DNA of 64,000 nt from CAWDMC01 sp963803295 (GCA_963803295.1 CAWDMC010000022.1:558001-622000), one strand, 5' to 3'; shown: positions 1 to 9,547, counted from the stretch's first letter. Translations and numbers: made by a program. The notes: a model not told the origin generated them from the letters alone.

Positions 1-323
1 CCGCTCACGCCAAAAAATGAGGCAAGCCGGAAATTGGAGTCGCTGGAACTGTGGAAAGAAACACCGGATTCATCTTAAGGAAAACGGTTTCTCAACGTCG
101 GCGAGGGACTCGATCGCGTCGCTGAGATCTGTTACCTATGAGTCCCCCGGGATTAAGTACGGGAGCACCTTTACGGCCCTTCAGGTTTGGACAGGTCCAA
201 GGTGCAGCCTCCTGGGCACGGCGGAAACCGCTTTCGCGCCGCTCTATTAACGGCGGTACGCACACTGTGAAGGTACTCCCCCTGCAAGTACGTTTTGGAC
301 CGCCGCCCGAGTGTCAATCGAGC
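1..323. other. left edge, no supported gene
   Basis: Short open frames here have no recognisable domain, signal peptide or convincing ribosome binding site. The stretch lies downstream of the minus-strand FAD oxidase gene and reads as intergenic sequence. Its left boundary is cut by the window. Confidence 0.5.
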
Positions 324-1694
324 CTAACTTTTGGCTGCCGTGCCGGTCAGAACCTCGCGGAAATAATCGTTCAGGAGACGATCGCTTGGATCAAAGGTCT
401 TGCGAGCTTCTTCGAATTTCTGTAGACGGTCTCCATAGGCCTTCTGCGCTATAGCGTGAGTGACGCCGAAGGTCTGGTTAAACAGCGGAAGCCCGCCGTT
501 GTCGCTGCAGAACTGGTTGTACGCGCCCAGAAAGTCCTTCCAGCCAGCATTGCCGGTCGAGACCGGATCGATGGTCATGACGTTTCCGTCATACGAGTAA
601 GACAAGAGCGCGTTCTGGTCCTTGGCAATCCGGTATCCCACGTTCAGCATGTTGGACCGATAACCGTGCTGCTGGTAGTAGTCGCGGCAAAACTTGAAAT
701 ATGCAGGCAGAACGGTAGGATAGAGTTCCTCCGGAAAGGCGAACAGACTGAAAGTGTACCTGCTGTCGTCTGCCACGGTCGGATAACGGATGATTTGATC
801 AGTGGCAATAGTGTAATCGCTGCGAACTACATGGTCCAATTTGAATTGCAGTATTTCGTTGAATCCGTCGATCGCGGCATAGCGAACGGTAGGGTTCTCA
901 ACGTCTTTTTCAATCTCGTGTGCAAACCTCGGTCCCGCCTTGCTCCACAGGAAGTTCCGCAGCACCCAAATGTGCCGGTCTGGCTGTCCCGTAGCCGCGG
1001 GATTGTCCCTTCGGCACTCGACGGTAATACTGTTGGCGAACGGGAAGAGATAGTACATCAGCGCCTGATTGCTAGCCTTCAGCTCGGGGAGTTTGGCGAT
1101 GAAGTCTTCGATCTTGTAAGATTCGTGGTGAACGTGCATCGGCGTCAGCGGCCGGACACGGTAGGTCACCTCGTAGACGACGCCGAGGAGTCCATAACTG
1201 GAGCGGATCTTTTGCATCAAATCCGGGTCCTTATCTTCGGTCACCTCCAGGAGGTCGCCGGAAGGAAGCACCATCTTGACCCCAGTGACGTAAGATCCTA
1301 CTTGCCCGAATCCACCCGGGAACGACGAGTCCTTCGTGCCAGCGCATGCGGCAGCTCCGGCCGTCAGCATGCCGATCTCGGTGTTGACGTAGAACTGCAA
1401 CTGCCGTTTCTCGAGTTCCTGAGCGATATCGATGTAGATGGCCCCGGCTTGAACCCTTACCGAGTCAGCCCGGATCTCGAGAATCTGGTTCATTTTCATC
1501 TTGACGACGGTACCACCTTCGGCCACGTCAACACGCGCGGTGGAATGGATGGAACCTGCCGCCCGGACGGGAGATGGATACCGGTCCGGGTTTTTCATGA
1601 CGGCAACAATGTCATTGACCGAATTGGCCTCCACGACGGCTTTTGGATGCCAAGCAAGATCGCCAAACCAGTTTGTAACCGTGAGTTCTGCCAC
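324..1694 (-). CDS. FAD-linked (PCMH-type) oxidase with ALO-like C-terminus
   Basis: A 456-residue flavin oxidase. The N-terminal ~180 residues look like an FAD-binding PCMH fold: the substrate-proximal start (NWFGDLAWHP, with pairs such as RAAGSIHS), a CAGTKDSSFPGGFGQVGSYV stretch where FAD pyrophosphate is usually held, then the VLPSGDLLEV strand. The last ~60 residues, with a YGDRLQKFEEARKTFDP segment, resemble the D-arabinono-1,4-lactone oxidase C-terminal domain. No signal peptide is seen, so it is probably cytoplasmic. The start is a GTG preceded by AAGGAGG at a good distance. It lies 140 bp downstream of a GMC oxidoreductase on the same strand, suggesting a shared operon for oxidation of an alcohol or sugar lactone. 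The substrate cannot be told from sequence. Confidence 0.85.
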   Translation of the reverse strand: MAELTVTNWFGDLAWHPKAVVEANSVNDIVAVMKNPDRYPSPVRAAGSIHSTARVDVAEGGTVVKMKMNQILEIRADSVRVQAGAIYIDIAQELEKRQLQFYVNTEIGMLTAGAAACAGTKDSSFPGGFGQVGSYVTGVKMVLPSGDLLEVTEDKDPDLMQKIRSSYGLLGVVYEVTYRVRPLTPMHVHHESYKIEDFIAKLPELKASNQALMYYLFPFANSITVECRRDNPAATGQPDRHIWVLRNFLWSKAGPRFAHEIEKDVENPTVRYAAIDGFNEILQFKLDHVVRSDYTIATDQIIRYPTVADDSRYTFSLFAFPEELYPTVLPAYFKFCRDYYQQHGYRSNMLNVGYRIAKDQNALLSYSYDGNVMTIDPVSTGNAGWKDFLGAYNQFCSDNGGLPLFNQTFGVTHAIAQKAYGDRLQKFEEARKTFDPSDRLLNDYFREVLTGTAAKS

Positions 1695-1833
1695 AGGTGT
1701 ATCCTCCTTTTTTCATCGACTCCAGCGAGAGCGGCCAGTTAAGCCTCCCTCCGGGACTAGTGAGGGAGGAAGGTGAATCGTGTCATGCACACGGGTGTCA
1801 GCTCGAACCTTACCGCGATTGGTGCCAAGCTTT

Positions 1834-3444
1834 TTAGGTCTTTGCGGGTAGCAGGTCGCCTAGATCCATCTGTTCCATCTCCCGGCCATGGATCATGTAA
1901 AACGCAACGCGCTCGGCCGTCGCACTGATAGTGGCTGACGGGTTCACCGCTAGTGCCGTCGGAATGATTGAGCCGTCGGACACATATAGGTTCGGATAGT
2001 TCCAGACTTGTCCCAATTCGTCCACGACGCCTTCTTCCGGCCTATTCGACATGGCACAACCACCCAGCGGGTGGGCTGTCAACAACTTGCGAAATGGCCA
2101 ATTCCAGAGAAAACTGCGCACGTATTTGCCACCGGACATACGGCTGATCTGCCGCATGTGGTTTTCCATCTGGTCGAACATACGCTTGCTTTCAGTGTGG
2201 CTCCAGTTGACAACAATGCAGTTGTCCTTGTCCAGGGTTAAAACGCCATTCGCGGCGTCAGTTCCCATACCCAGGTAGGGCAGGAAGCGCGTTGTGAGTC
2301 CGCCCCGGAACAGCCGTTCGAGTCCGACGTCCATGAGGGTTTTGCCCCTCAATCCCAAGGTCGACAGCACGTAATTCCACGTGAGCAGAATAGCCTGCCG
2401 CCACCGCTGCCGCGTAGGAATGCTGCCGTTGATGTACCACAGGAGAGGATCGGGGAAACCGAGGTCTTCAATGTAAATATAATCTTTCTCGCTGGCGAAC
2501 GCCGCGCCTGCGGTGATGCTGGGTCCGCTGCTCGGATCGATGAATTTGTTATCGTAAAGCGTTCCCCCCAGCAGGAAGTCTCCGTTACCGGAAAATCCCT
2601 TCCCCAATGCGGGGCTGAGGGCAGGCAGGGTCTTGTACACGTCGCGGCACTTGAGCAGCAGCTCGTTCGAGCCTAAGGTCCCGGCTGCTACTACGACAGT
2701 CCGTGCTGTTACCGTCAACGCTTCGGCAGCCCCCCCATTTTCGGGATAACGCAGGACGTGCACCTTAAACCCGCGACTGTCCGGCTCGATGTATTCGACG
2801 CTATGCAACGGGAACACTCCGGCCTGATGCTGTTCCGCAACCGCAAGGTAATTCAGATCCAGAGTGTTCTTGGCATTAACCTGGCATCCCAGCAAGCAGC
2901 TCCCGCAGTAGATGCAGGCACTTTGAGAACCGCGACCGGCGCTATCCGTGTAGACGGCTATATCCAGGTATTCAGGCTTAACCTTACAGGCCTCGATTGC
3001 TGCGACAAATGCTTGTGTGCGTAACGGCAATTTTCTGCCCTGTGGAGGCTCAAGCGGTTTGGCGCTCAACATCTCTCTTGCCACACGATAATAAGGCGCC
3101 ATCCGTTCGAGGGTGATGCTGCGCGGCCAACGAGGCTGTTCGAAGATCTCCGCGGGCGGCTGTTTGCAAACATTGAAGTAATGCAGCGAGCCTCCACCGA
3201 CACCGCGCCCTTGGATCACGTCCATGTGCTTGAAGGATCGGTACTCGACGAAGCCGCGCCGTTGCTGCTCGTTCCAGATTGCGCTAGTGGCGAGTTCGTA
3301 GGGAGAGCGAGGGAAATCCGTGTATCGTCTGCGCGGCCCTTTCTCCAGCACGCAAACCAATTGGCCGGCCTGGGCCAGACGGCACGCCGTAATGGCGCCC
3401 CCGAAACCAGACCCGATCACCACCGCGTCATAGTGCTGTTTCAT
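1834..3444 (-). CDS. GMC-family oxidoreductase (cholesterol-oxidase-like)
   Basis: About 536 residues from the preferred ATG. Residues 5-16 hold a dinucleotide-binding motif (DAVVIGSGFGG), giving an FAD Rossmann fold. A central cysteine-rich segment (CIYCGSCLLGC followed by KNTLDLNYL) is typical of the cholesterol-oxidase-like branch of GMC enzymes. The C-terminus has HPLGGCAM and a SDGSIIPTALAVNPSATISA block, the conserved GMC signature region with the catalytic His/Asn area. The family oxidises sterols, sugars or other alcohols. An upstream GTG at 3498 and ATG at 3480 are possible starts; 3444 is preferred because a GGGGG sits 6 nt before it and the protein then begins as family members do. 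It is flanked on the same strand by a lipase-like gene and an FAD oxidase. Confidence 0.85.
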   Translation of the reverse strand: MKQHYDAVVIGSGFGGAITACRLAQAGQLVCVLEKGPRRRYTDFPRSPYELATSAIWNEQQRRGFVEYRSFKHMDVIQGRGVGGGSLHYFNVCKQPPAEIFEQPRWPRSITLERMAPYYRVAREMLSAKPLEPPQGRKLPLRTQAFVAAIEACKVKPEYLDIAVYTDSAGRGSQSACIYCGSCLLGCQVNAKNTLDLNYLAVAEQHQAGVFPLHSVEYIEPDSRGFKVHVLRYPENGGAAEALTVTARTVVVAAGTLGSNELLLKCRDVYKTLPALSPALGKGFSGNGDFLLGGTLYDNKFIDPSSGPSITAGAAFASEKDYIYIEDLGFPDPLLWYINGSIPTRQRWRQAILLTWNYVLSTLGLRGKTLMDVGLERLFRGGLTTRFLPYLGMGTDAANGVLTLDKDNCIVVNWSHTESKRMFDQMENHMRQISRMSGGKYVRSFLWNWPFRKLLTAHPLGGCAMSNRPEEGVVDELGQVWNYPNLYVSDGSIIPTALAVNPSATISATAERVAFYMIHGREMEQMDLGDLLPAKT

Positions 3445-3683
3445 AGGCTGCCCCCGTACAGGGTCTTCAAAATACCCCATTGATACTTTTTTGTCCACTT
3501 GCTAGAGACTTCGCCGGCGTGCTGAGAAACGCGAGGCGATAGACCGGGCGTCGCTGAGCATTACTTGCAGGGTGCCGCCACGCTTCGGCGGAGCCAAACC
3601 ATTGGGTCACCTTGCGGCTTGCGCCGGACAAGCCACCAAAAGAGCAGCAGCCCCTCGATTAGTCTCGGTGTTAAGACCTCTTG

Positions 3684-5111
3684 TCAATTACCTGAGATCG
3701 CCGCATCAGCCGCCCGGTGTTCGGGCTCCTTCCCCGTTTGACGGCGGGTGTCTGTGCGCATGCTGCAGAAGTCAAAAATTTCCGTCCAGACGCTCGTGAA
3801 CATTTCGTCGGTAAAGGGAGGCGTGGACTTAAAAGCATCGTACGATTGATATTGGCGGCCCCCGCCCGGCTCCGCTTTGACAAGGTGGTAGTGCCCCACG
3901 ATGTCCAGATGGTCGCCAGCCACCAGCACATTTTCGCCCTTAGGCCAGAACATCGAAGCGGTGTTGACAATCCCGTCGTTGTCCCATGACTCGATGGCGC
4001 GTCGCGGACATTGCCCCAGCCGTCTGCTTACTTTTCCCCAGAGTGCAGGCTTAGGTTTACGGAACGGCCCGCCTGCACAGGCGCGGTAGCAGAGGCGGTA
4101 AGCCACATCGGTGCCCTCGCTAAGTTCGAGGTCTTTGGCGACCTCGGGATAGGTCCACAACTTGGCAAGCTCCCACACCGGTGCGGGTTCGCCCTCGGGA
4201 AAGCGAAACGGACGGTTTCCGACCGTCGCAAACGTGAGTGTCGTAATGCTCCGCTCGTCCCACAGCGCGAGCTCTTTCGTGCGTTCATCTTCGTCAAAGT
4301 GTGCCGGGCTGAGCGGACCTTCTGGAGGCCGCCCGGACGCGAGATCGTCGAGGCCACGGAAATCCGATGCCAGGTGCCGTAGGTATAGCCCCAGTTCGGA
4401 TGCGGCTTCGTGCGCTTCCGCGCTCCGTACCGGACTCCACTCGCCATTGCGCTCGTTCGCCTCGCCCAAGGCATCCTGCACTGCCAGAAGTAGTTCCGCG
4501 CCCGTCAGGCAAGCGGCACCACCGGCAACTTGCTCTTCAATCCAATCAAGAATAAAGACCTGCGTACCGGTGACGGCAGCGCGCAAATCCGCCACCACGG
4601 CCTCGCGCCAAATCGCGTGGGATCGCACCCAGTCGGCGATATTCGTGCCCCAATGCGGCACCGAAAGGAATACCATGCGGTGAAGGTAGTCGAGCAAGTT
4701 CTGGGGATGCACCGAAGAGCCCCCGTCGATGCAAATCGCGTGAGTGCGCCCTTCCTGCCCGGTACCATTGTCGCCGCGGCGTAGGCCTGACATCAGACAG
4801 CGGATGTCGAGTCCGCCTGTAGAGTGCCCAACCAGGGCGACTACATCTCCAGGCTCGATCTCGCCGCGCGCAATCCGTTTGGCAAGATAGCTTCGCAAAC
4901 ATGATGCGCGAGTGACCACGGCCGCCGTAGGGAAGTTGTCGAAGTAGTGCAGTACTACGTCTGACCTTCGCCGCCGGGCTTTCCATTCTTGAAACACCGG
5001 CGTGACTCCGGCGTAATACTCAACTTGCCCGAGGGCATCGAAGCCGCCGAAGCCAGGTATCAATACAATGTGAAACCGCTTGCAACGCGCGGATCCGTTT
5101 GAATTGCCCAT
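3684..5111 (-). CDS. alpha/beta hydrolase, lipase/esterase-like (PGAP1-like)
   Basis: A 475-residue predicted serine hydrolase. The strand-turn IVLIPGFGG at residues 15-23 fits the oxyanion region, and VALVGHSTGG at 91-100 is a nucleophile elbow with Ser97. A late DNDGIVNTASMFWP segment supplies a likely acid and GDHLDIVGHYH a likely catalytic His, the order expected for a triad. No signal peptide is obvious, so location is uncertain. It is the first gene of a same-strand trio with a GMC oxidoreductase and an FAD oxidase, 240 bp upstream of the GMC start. The trio could cleave an ester and oxidise the released alcohol; that is inference. It starts at an ATG with a G-rich upstream stretch. Confidence 0.8.
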   Translation of the reverse strand: MGNSNGSARCKRFHIVLIPGFGGFDALGQVEYYAGVTPVFQEWKARRRRSDVVLHYFDNFPTAAVVTRASCLRSYLAKRIARGEIEPGDVVALVGHSTGGLDIRCLMSGLRRGDNGTGQEGRTHAICIDGGSSVHPQNLLDYLHRMVFLSVPHWGTNIADWVRSHAIWREAVVADLRAAVTGTQVFILDWIEEQVAGGAACLTGAELLLAVQDALGEANERNGEWSPVRSAEAHEAASELGLYLRHLASDFRGLDDLASGRPPEGPLSPAHFDEDERTKELALWDERSITTLTFATVGNRPFRFPEGEPAPVWELAKLWTYPEVAKDLELSEGTDVAYRLCYRACAGGPFRKPKPALWGKVSRRLGQCPRRAIESWDNDGIVNTASMFWPKGENVLVAGDHLDIVGHYHLVKAEPGGGRQYQSYDAFKSTPPFTDEMFTSVWTEIFDFCSMRTDTRRQTGKEPEHRAADAAISGN

Positions 5112-5880
5112 CGCTAAGCACCCCCAAGGTCCTGATTTTGCCTATCTTTCACCAACTCCGCACGCAGGCGTTTCTTACGGAATTCACCCAACTCGGGTTA
5201 TGACGGCAACCACTTTCTCTGACTCAACGAGTTAATATGCTAATAAGTAGAACTCTGCCCAGATCGTCTGCGTGACGATATCATTCGAAGCTCAAGGAAT
5301 CGCACAATCTCGAATCAGCGCGTCTCTGCAGTGAAGACACAGAAGAGGCCGACGGTAGTTGGCGGGGCATGTCCATATTCGTACCCCCTAAATTAGCCGG
5401 TATGATGCTTTCTAATACTGTTATGGGCAACTTGTATGTGACGGCGGTCACATATGCTTAACTGATTGTGCCTTTCTGCGATTTTGGGCCTGGTAGTTGA
5501 CGATTGGGCCCACAAGGCAGGTATACGCTGAATTGCGCTGCTTGTGGGAAGCCTCAATTGGGCACGCTGACAAAGAGACTGCGTGAAGGGAACTTGAGAG
5601 AAGTCCGGGCTCAAGAAAATCGGCAGGCGGTGGTAAGTACTGCTGGTGATGAACTGCAAACGGGCCCAGGCTCGTAGTGACCTGGTAGAGCGGCATGGCC
5701 GTAGTCTGAGGGGCGCAAACCTCAAAAGCAGGTCTGCGTCAGCCTGGCCCAGAGCTCGCGTTAGTTCACTGTGATCTGATGACCACCACCTCTGCCACGG
5801 GGTTGCCCAGACATTGGCCGTGCTCGAAACATCCGCTTTGGGTTGCCGGCCCTGTCCCGGTTGTAGGTCACAGGCAGTTG
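5112..5880. other. intergenic stretch, no supported gene
   Basis: About 770 bp upstream of the lipase-like gene. Open frames of 80-110 codons on the minus strand have no recognisable domain and odd composition. It probably holds the promoter of the minus-strand lipase-GMC-FAD oxidase trio, but no clear promoter boxes were picked out. No repeat or RNA gene was recognised. Confidence 0.5.
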
Positions 5881-6354
5881 TTAACGACGGGGCGCGGGGG
5901 GGCGAGCGCCGCTGAAGCCTACTGTGCCGGTACCCGCTACGGCGGCGATGATTTGAATGGCGGCATCCACGCGTCGAATACGGCTGTTGTTGCCGTCCGC
6001 GATGAACAAGCTGCCCGTGTTGTCAACCGCCACCCCGAAAGGTGAAAACAGCTCCGCATTGCTGGCCGGGCCGCCGTCGCCGCTGAACCCAACGGTGCCT
6101 TTGCCCACCACCGTGGTAATCACCTGTGTCGCTGCATCCACTCGGCGAATCCGGCCGTTACCGTAGTCTGCAACGAACAGGTTACCGGAGGCATCCACCG
6201 CAACCCCAGAAGGAGAACAGATACTGGCGTTCGCAGCCGGGCCGCCACTGCCGCCGAACCCGCACGCGCCGGTGCCTGGGCTCTCTCCGCCCGCAGAACA
6301 CTCCGGAGGCCAGCAGACTCGCCGCACGATCATGACGCACGGTTGAACCCGCAT
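5881..6354 (-). pseudogene. NHL-repeat beta-propeller fragment
   Basis: The frame encodes about two and a half NHL-type units. Each contains the pattern GFSGDGGPA, then SPFGVAVD, then G-LFIADGNNSRIRRVD, spaced about 56 residues apart. NHL propellers normally have five or six blades and, in secreted bacterial proteins of this type, a signal peptide and more repeats; here there is neither. The last unit breaks in GFSG followed by an Arg/Pro run and a stop, consistent with a frameshift in a C-rich stretch near 5890-5900. The first ~25 codons do not look like protein. It is best read as a relict of a longer secreted NHL protein with no function assigned. Confidence 0.65.
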
Positions 6355-6652
6355 TCACTTTAGGCTGTCGGAGCCGTCAGCCAAATTTAAACAGCGACTC
6401 AGCGATCCCCTAATAAGGTTGAATGCCGATTGCCAGCAACAAATCCGAGGAAGCACGCCGTGAGTCCTGCCCATTCTTAAGGAGAAGCAAGTTGCTCGCA
6501 GTGACGGCAATCACATTTCCGTGAATTATGGTGGGCTTATTAATGACTAAATGGTGGAGAGTCGATTCAAAGAATCTTCGGCCAGGGACCAGTGGTTAAG
6601 ACCAGTCCTGCGCCTAGTCGTTCGCCCGCCCACTGTGACATCCAGGAATTCG
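6355..6652. other. intergenic, no supported gene
   Basis: Between the NHL fragment and the tRNA promoter. No open frame with a recognisable domain, no repeat and no RNA gene was found. Confidence 0.45.
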
Positions 6653-6682
6653 TTGGTATTGGAAGCAAGAGTCGGCTATTCT
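6653..6682 (+). promoter_or_regulatory. putative sigma-70-type promoter of tRNA-Asp
   Basis: TTGGTA at 6653-6658 and TATTCT at 6677-6682 are separated by 18 bp. The second box lies 7 bp before the mature tRNA 5' end, the spacing expected if transcription starts at or next to the tRNA. Both boxes deviate from consensus, so this is a suggestion only. Confidence 0.35.
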
Positions 6683-6689
6683 AGGTCCA

Positions 6690-6766
6690 GGGGACGTAGT
6701 TCAGCTGGTTAGAACGCATGCCTGTCACGCATGAGGTCGCGGGTTCGAGTCCCGTCGTCCCCGCCA
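6690..6766 (+). tRNA. tRNA-Asp (anticodon GTC)
   Basis: A complete 77-nt cloverleaf. The acceptor stem GGGGACG pairs perfectly with CGTCCCC, followed by discriminator G and an encoded CCA end. The anticodon stem CATGC/GCATG encloses the loop CTGTCAC, giving anticodon GTC for aspartate. The T arm GCGGG-TTCGAGT-CCCGT is canonical. It stands alone, with no neighbouring tRNA. Confidence 0.97.
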
Positions 6767-7077
6767 GCTAACTCCTTCATACTCAATCTCAGCTTCTGTT
6801 CCATAGCCTGTAAATTCGCCTCAACTGTGCCGGCAAACGCCGGTCAATTGAGGCTTGCTGTGCCCAAAGCTTTGTGATGCTCGTTCGCTTGGGTTTGGAC
6901 CGGGAATTCGATAGGGACGCGTGACTTTCACCCCAGCCGGTCATATGCCGTACGCCTTGTGGTAATCCGAGTGTTTCAAGTTACAGAAGAACGCAGTAAG
7001 ATGGCTGCTGAAAATGGCGTAGCCGCACCCTTTATAGGCGAGGTGCCACTCTGAACCGAGACGAGGTCAAACTGCAA
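6767..7077. other. intergenic with a stem-loop at 6819-6853
   Basis: No gene is seen. A hairpin is formed by CCTCAA (6819-6824) and TTGAGG (6848-6853), with an inner CCGGC-aaac-GCCGG stem. It sits 50 bp after the tRNA and could stop tRNA transcription, but there is no T-run behind it. Confidence 0.4.
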
Positions 7078-8109
7078 ATGCCCATAATGAAATCGATGTT
7101 GGTCTTCACTATTGGACTTCTCACAGCCGCATGCTCCACGGCACCGACTCCTACCCCCACCCCCGAAAGACCATCCGCTGGAGGAAATATTGTGCGATTG
7201 GACCCGGCGTTTGATGAACTCGTTCCTAAGGACGCCCAGCTTGAAAAGCTCGCTGATGGGTTCACATTTACCGAAGGTCCAATCTGGCGCCCCTCCGGCG
7301 TCCTCTGGTTCAGTGACGTGGTTGGCAACGTGGTGCGTCAATGGTCGCCAGACGGAAGCGTGACGGAGATTCTTAATCCGGGCGGTTATGACGGACAAGG
7401 TAATCTGCCGGCTAGTGGCTACAATGGCCCCAACGGCATGACTGCGGATAAAGACGGCGCGGTGCTGCTCTGCCAGCATGGGTACCGCCGTATCGTCCGC
7501 ATCAGCAAAGACATGAAGATCAGCACCGTGGTTGAGAAGTTCGAGGGGAAGAGGCTGAACAGTCCAAACGATGTGGTCTACCGCTCCGATGGAGCCCTCT
7601 ATTTCACGGACCCGCCCTACGGTTTGGCTAAGGGCGACGACGACTCGGCCAAAGAATTGAAGTTCAACGGAGTTTTCCGCTTGGCCAAGGGTAAACTGCA
7701 ACCGGTCATTAAGGACTTGTCGCGGCCCAACGGCATCGCTTTCTCTCCTGATCAGAAGACACTCTATATCGGGAATTCGGACGAAAAGAACAAAGTGTGG
7801 ATGGCCTACAACGTCGCCGACAATGGCACCGTCAATAACGGGCGTTTATTTGCCAACGTAACCGCGGAGACAGAACCGGGCGTGCCGGACGGCATGAAAG
7901 TGGATGAAAAGGGAAACCTCTGGGCCTCTGGTCCGGGAGGAATTTGGGTGTTCTCGCCGACGGGAACGCACCTGGGCACCATCAAGATGCCGGAGATCGC
8001 GGCAAACTGCAATTGGGGCGATGACTGGAAATCGCTCTACATCACTGCAAGTACCGGCCTTTACCGGATCAAGCTGGCCGTAGCGGGCGAGAAGCAGCTT
8101 TATCAGTGA
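7078..8109 (+). CDS. exported SMP-30/gluconolactonase-family protein
   Basis: A 343-residue six-bladed propeller of the SMP-30/LRE family. Members hydrolyse sugar lactones or related esters with one bound divalent cation. The cation ligands match visible motifs: Glu in FTEGPIWRPSG, Asn in NSPNDVVYRSDG and Asp in VPDGMKVDEKGNLW. The N-terminus is a hydrophobic segment ending LLTAACS, so the protein is exported and may be lipidated at Cys19, although the -3 residue is Thr rather than Leu. An in-frame ATG at 7087 is an alternative start. It is followed after 25 bp by a Tat-exported protein and then a double cupin, suggesting a periplasmic catabolic set acting on a lactone or aromatic compound. 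Confidence 0.85.
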   Translation: MPIMKSMLVFTIGLLTAACSTAPTPTPTPERPSAGGNIVRLDPAFDELVPKDAQLEKLADGFTFTEGPIWRPSGVLWFSDVVGNVVRQWSPDGSVTEILNPGGYDGQGNLPASGYNGPNGMTADKDGAVLLCQHGYRRIVRISKDMKISTVVEKFEGKRLNSPNDVVYRSDGALYFTDPPYGLAKGDDDSAKELKFNGVFRLAKGKLQPVIKDLSRPNGIAFSPDQKTLYIGNSDEKNKVWMAYNVADNGTVNNGRLFANVTAETEPGVPDGMKVDEKGNLWASGPGGIWVFSPTGTHLGTIKMPEIAANCNWGDDWKSLYITASTGLYRIKLAVAGEKQLYQ

Positions 8110-8134
8110 GCATCGACGAGCCAAAGGAGAGAAA

Positions 8135-8527
8135 ATGAAACGCAGGACCTGCTTGAAGACAATGCTCACAGCCGGAGCCGGCGCGGCCGGCGTCCTGGCG
8201 GCGAGCCCGGCGCATCCCATCGAACTGCACGTTGACCTTGCGGTTGACCCGGCCAAGGAGAAGGAGATGTTGCACAACTTCGAGACGATCTTCCGGCCCG
8301 AGGCCGCCAAGCACCCGGGATATATCAAAGTGAAGATGCTGAAGCTGCGTAATGCGCTGCAGGGGAGTGCTCCGGAGGGTGTCAACTACCGGTTCTCCCT
8401 AGTTTACCAGAGCGAGGAACTACGGCAGAAATGGGTGGCCTCGGCGGAGCATCAGAAAGTCTGGCCGACCATCGAGAACATGCTTTCGTCCAAAAACTAC
8501 ACCGTGCTGTTGTTCGACGTGGATTAG
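8135..8527 (+). CDS. Tat-exported antibiotic-biosynthesis-monooxygenase-like protein
   Basis: A 130-residue protein with a Tat-type leader (MKRRTCLK, then a Gly/Ala-rich hydrophobic stretch ending near ASPAHP). The mature part, with a start such as ELHVDLAVDPAKEKEM and a later YRFSLVYQSEELRQKWVASAEH, fits the ABM/dimeric ferredoxin-like alpha-beta barrel, whose members include cofactor-free monooxygenases and stress proteins. A strong AAGGAGAG ribosome binding site lies 5 nt before the ATG. It sits between an SMP-30 lactonase and a double cupin, so a role in the same periplasmic pathway is likely. The substrate is unknown, and a non-catalytic binding role is possible. Confidence 0.75.
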   Translation: MKRRTCLKTMLTAGAGAAGVLAASPAHPIELHVDLAVDPAKEKEMLHNFETIFRPEAAKHPGYIKVKMLKLRNALQGSAPEGVNYRFSLVYQSEELRQKWVASAEHQKVWPTIENMLSSKNYTVLLFDVD

Positions 8528-8635
8528 TGGCGTCCCTCGATCGGACGAATTAGGAGCTTGCAGGACGGGGCTGCCTCACCAGGGTTCGGGTGAAGCGACG
8601 TCTCGATAGCTTAGCAGGGAAAGTGCAAACAGAGG

Positions 8636-9547
8636 ATGAAGACGGTTTGCCTCGTGCTCGTTGTGATTCTTCCCTTGGCGGCGCGTGAGCCCCTGGCGCA
8701 GCGTATCGCCCATACGGATCCGACTAAGTACCGGGTGGCCAAAGCGGTCCACGGTGGAGCCGGCCAAATGGATTTCATGGCTCTGCTAGACGCGCACTCG
8801 CTGGACACTAACTTGTACTTCCTGCACCGGGGCATCCTCGAGCCGAAAGGCGGGATTGGCCATCACTTTCACAACCAGTGCGAGGAGATGTTTGTCATCT
8901 TCGACGGGGAGGCGCAGTTTACCATTGATGGCCGGACGTCCGTATTGAAGGGACCGGCTGGTGCGCTTTGCCGGATGGGACATTCCCATGCGATCTACAA
9001 CGCCACGGACAAGCCGGTTCAATGGATGAACATCAACGTGTCGGCGATGAAGGGCACTTACGATAATTTCGATCTCGGCGACGACCGTAGAGATGTGCCA
9101 ATTGATCCGATACCAGTGTTCATGACGATGCGGCTGGATCGTGCGCTGCTTCGGCCCGTGAAACAGATGAGCGGCGGCAAAGGAACGGTAGAGTATCGGC
9201 GTGCGTTGGAAACATCGGTCTTCACCAGCCCGTGGGCCTATGTGGACCACTTGGTGCTTCCGCCGAGTACTTCGACGGGTCCTCATCTGCACCGGGAGGT
9301 GGCCGAGTTCTACTATGTGATGAGCGGCCAGGGCGCCGTCACGATATCGGTTGAGGGTAGCGCTTCCGAAGTTGCCTCGATCCAGGTAGGTGATGCCATC
9401 CCGATCCAACTAAACGATGTGCATTCCTTTGAGAATACTGGCAGTGAGCCTTTGGAATTCATGATCGTGGGTGTGTCTCGCGATAACAATCGGAGGATAG
9501 ACAGCGTCGACCTGCGGGACCTTCCGTCGAAGGCTTGGAAGAGATGA
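8636..9547 (+). CDS. exported double-cupin protein
   Basis: A 303-residue protein with an N-terminal hydrophobic leader and two cupin domains. The first has GHHFHNQCEEMFVIFDG and a later GHSHAIYN; the second has GPHLHREVAEFYYVMSG and a later NDVHSFEN. Each therefore keeps the H-x-H, Glu and His ligands expected to bind one metal. Double cupins include oxidases, dioxygenases and sugar isomerases, so no reaction can be assigned. It follows the lactonase and ABM-like genes on the same strand with a 108-bp gap. The ribosome binding site is weak (AGAGG immediately before the ATG). Confidence 0.8.
   Translation: MKTVCLVLVVILPLAAREPLAQRIAHTDPTKYRVAKAVHGGAGQMDFMALLDAHSLDTNLYFLHRGILEPKGGIGHHFHNQCEEMFVIFDGEAQFTIDGRTSVLKGPAGALCRMGHSHAIYNATDKPVQWMNINVSAMKGTYDNFDLGDDRRDVPIDPIPVFMTMRLDRALLRPVKQMSGGKGTVEYRRALETSVFTSPWAYVDHLVLPPSTSTGPHLHREVAEFYYVMSGQGAVTISVEGSASEVASIQVGDAIPIQLNDVHSFENTGSEPLEFMIVGVSRDNNRRIDSVDLRDLPSKAWKR

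Noticed and set aside
456..1742. 428-codon plus-strand open frame
   Set aside because: It is antisense to the FAD oxidase gene, which has a clear domain structure and ribosome site; the plus-strand product has no recognisable fold.
5393..5725. 110-codon minus-strand frame
   Set aside because: Ser/Arg/His-rich composition, no domain, no ribosome site.
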